From assembly GCA_029961685.1 (NCBI GenBank), contig JARWKL010000005.1:14040164-14104163 (forward strand): a stretch of DNA of 64,000 nt. Reading direction: 5' to 3'. A program made the translations under genes and the position numbers. Positions 63,501-64,000 of the stretch are shown piece after piece. Below the pieces are notes generated by a model. It made no database searches. It worked only from the letters and a program-made list of their open reading frames with translations, and was not told the origin of the DNA. Every line of letters begins with the position of its first letter. The first letter of the stretch is position 1. The stretch is from Aristolochia californica. Its lineage: Eukaryota > Streptophyta > Magnoliopsida > Piperales > Aristolochiaceae.

Positions 63501-64000
63501 AGATGCAAATCACCTATGGATCAAAACCTTTTGAAGAGAATGACAAACGTTCATTAAATTCTAAAGTGAACGTGCGGTGGGATATTTGCCTGAGTCAAAC
63601 TAGCCATTATTTTGCCCATTTTAAAAAAGCTTACCTAACGATCATAGATGATTGTAAAGTGATTTATCATGTGTTACGGGCTATACTACCCTAAGAAATG
63701 ACTTATGGATTGGGAGTCAACACTCAGTTAAAAATTCCCCGACGATTGCAAAACCAGATTTATAAGAAGTAAAAAGAGCTTACAATCCTTAAAAATTACA
63801 GTCACTCCTTGGAATTATCTCTGTCTACATTTGTGGATTGTGCATTTCCATTTTAGATGTACTGATTTTTATTAAATAAAAACTTTGAGTTTTCGGTCTC
63901 CCTTCATCACGTAAACCAAAAATGCAAATAGATCAGCACAAAATGAAAATTTTAAAGTTTATGTTTTAAAAAAATTTTAAAAAATAAGAAATGTGAGTAA

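Larger units (their letters stand above)
18107..64000 (+). repeat. Satellite array, right arm (657-bp units with some of about 673 bp)
   Basis: About 69 head-to-tail units run to the window end. The spacing of the ATGAACCCAAAAGTTTTGCTG block is 657 bp for most neighbours (for example 25,262, 25,919; 30,518, 31,175; 45,594, 46,251, 46,908, 47,565). In plus orientation a unit holds: an ATGAACCC block; a TGGATATGCATGC palindrome-like block; a GTGAACGTGCGGTGGGATAT block; a TATATAAG motif; TCTCTCTCTACATTTGTGCA; an AAATAAAAAC block; and a TGTAAGTAAAGAAAATTTAT block. Units are far more alike than in the left arm, with several near-identical multi-unit blocks listed separately. Apart from satellite I see nothing in these 46 kb. 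Confidence 0.97.

Noticed and set aside
18107..64000. Each satellite frame as a separate protein-coding gene
   Set aside because: The frames repeat with the unit, often start at GTG or TTG, and are cut by stops or shifts in many units. Neighbouring copies differ by many amino-acid changes.
1..64000. CRISPR array
   Set aside because: Repeats are about 657-673 bp with no short repeat-spacer alternation, and the sequence is eukaryotic satellite.
1..64000. Ribosomal intergenic spacer
   Set aside because: No rRNA gene sequence is present anywhere, and units continue for 64 kb without one.
18107..64000. CENP-B box in the TTTTCGGTCTCCCTTCATCCCG stretch
   Set aside because: The spacing and required bases of the consensus do not match, and the box is not expected in plants.
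18107..64000. Internal sub-repeats of about 164 bp (a quarter of 657, near nucleosome spacing)
   Set aside because: Only weak word similarities were seen inside a unit, not enough to support a smaller ancestral repeat.

Overview
The window is almost entirely tandem satellite DNA from a eukaryotic nuclear genome, most likely a plant. The sequence is strongly A+T-rich. No stretch looks like a chromosomal gene neighbourhood: there are no tRNA or rRNA genes and no operons. The plant assignment rests on one non-satellite island at about 10.4-11.7 kb. It carries broken pieces of a plant-type BRCT-domain protein and a PRMT3-like arginine methyltransferase, beside a sequence resembling the 3' end of a Ty3/gypsy retrotransposon. 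I cannot name the species or the satellite family.

Layout: (1) 1-10,414 and 11,695-18,106 hold about 25 diverged units of roughly 670 bp, whose best reading frame is on the minus strand. (2) 10,415-11,694 is the non-satellite island. (3) At about 18,107 the array flips orientation, giving a back-to-back inverted junction with a spacer of about 58 bp and a 176-bp internal duplication just beside it. (4) 18,107-64,000 holds about 69 units in plus orientation. Most are 657 bp; a minority are about 673 bp and keep a 16-bp C-rich (plus strand) segment that the 657-bp form has lost.

The array records layered amplification. The left arm shows an old three-unit (about 1.97 kb) alternation of two unit forms. 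The right arm carries older multi-unit copies (offsets 3,289 and 2,623 bp) and very recent ones: a 1,971-bp tandem duplication flanked on both sides by copies of another block about 2 kb long (offset 5,913 bp), a 1,967-bp tandem duplication, and a 4,616-bp seven-unit tandem duplication. Many junctions sit at short shared sequences. Diagnostic sites within a unit occur in all four combinations, so units have exchanged sequence.

Many right-arm units contain an open frame of up to 108 codons (134 in one unit). Stops, alternative lengths and many amino-acid-changing differences between neighbouring copies argue that this is not a normal protein-coding gene family. I found no discrete new molecular system. 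The points most worth following are the inversion centre, the chimeric gene-fragment island, the multi-scale higher-order repeats and the spread of the subtype lacking the 16-bp tract.
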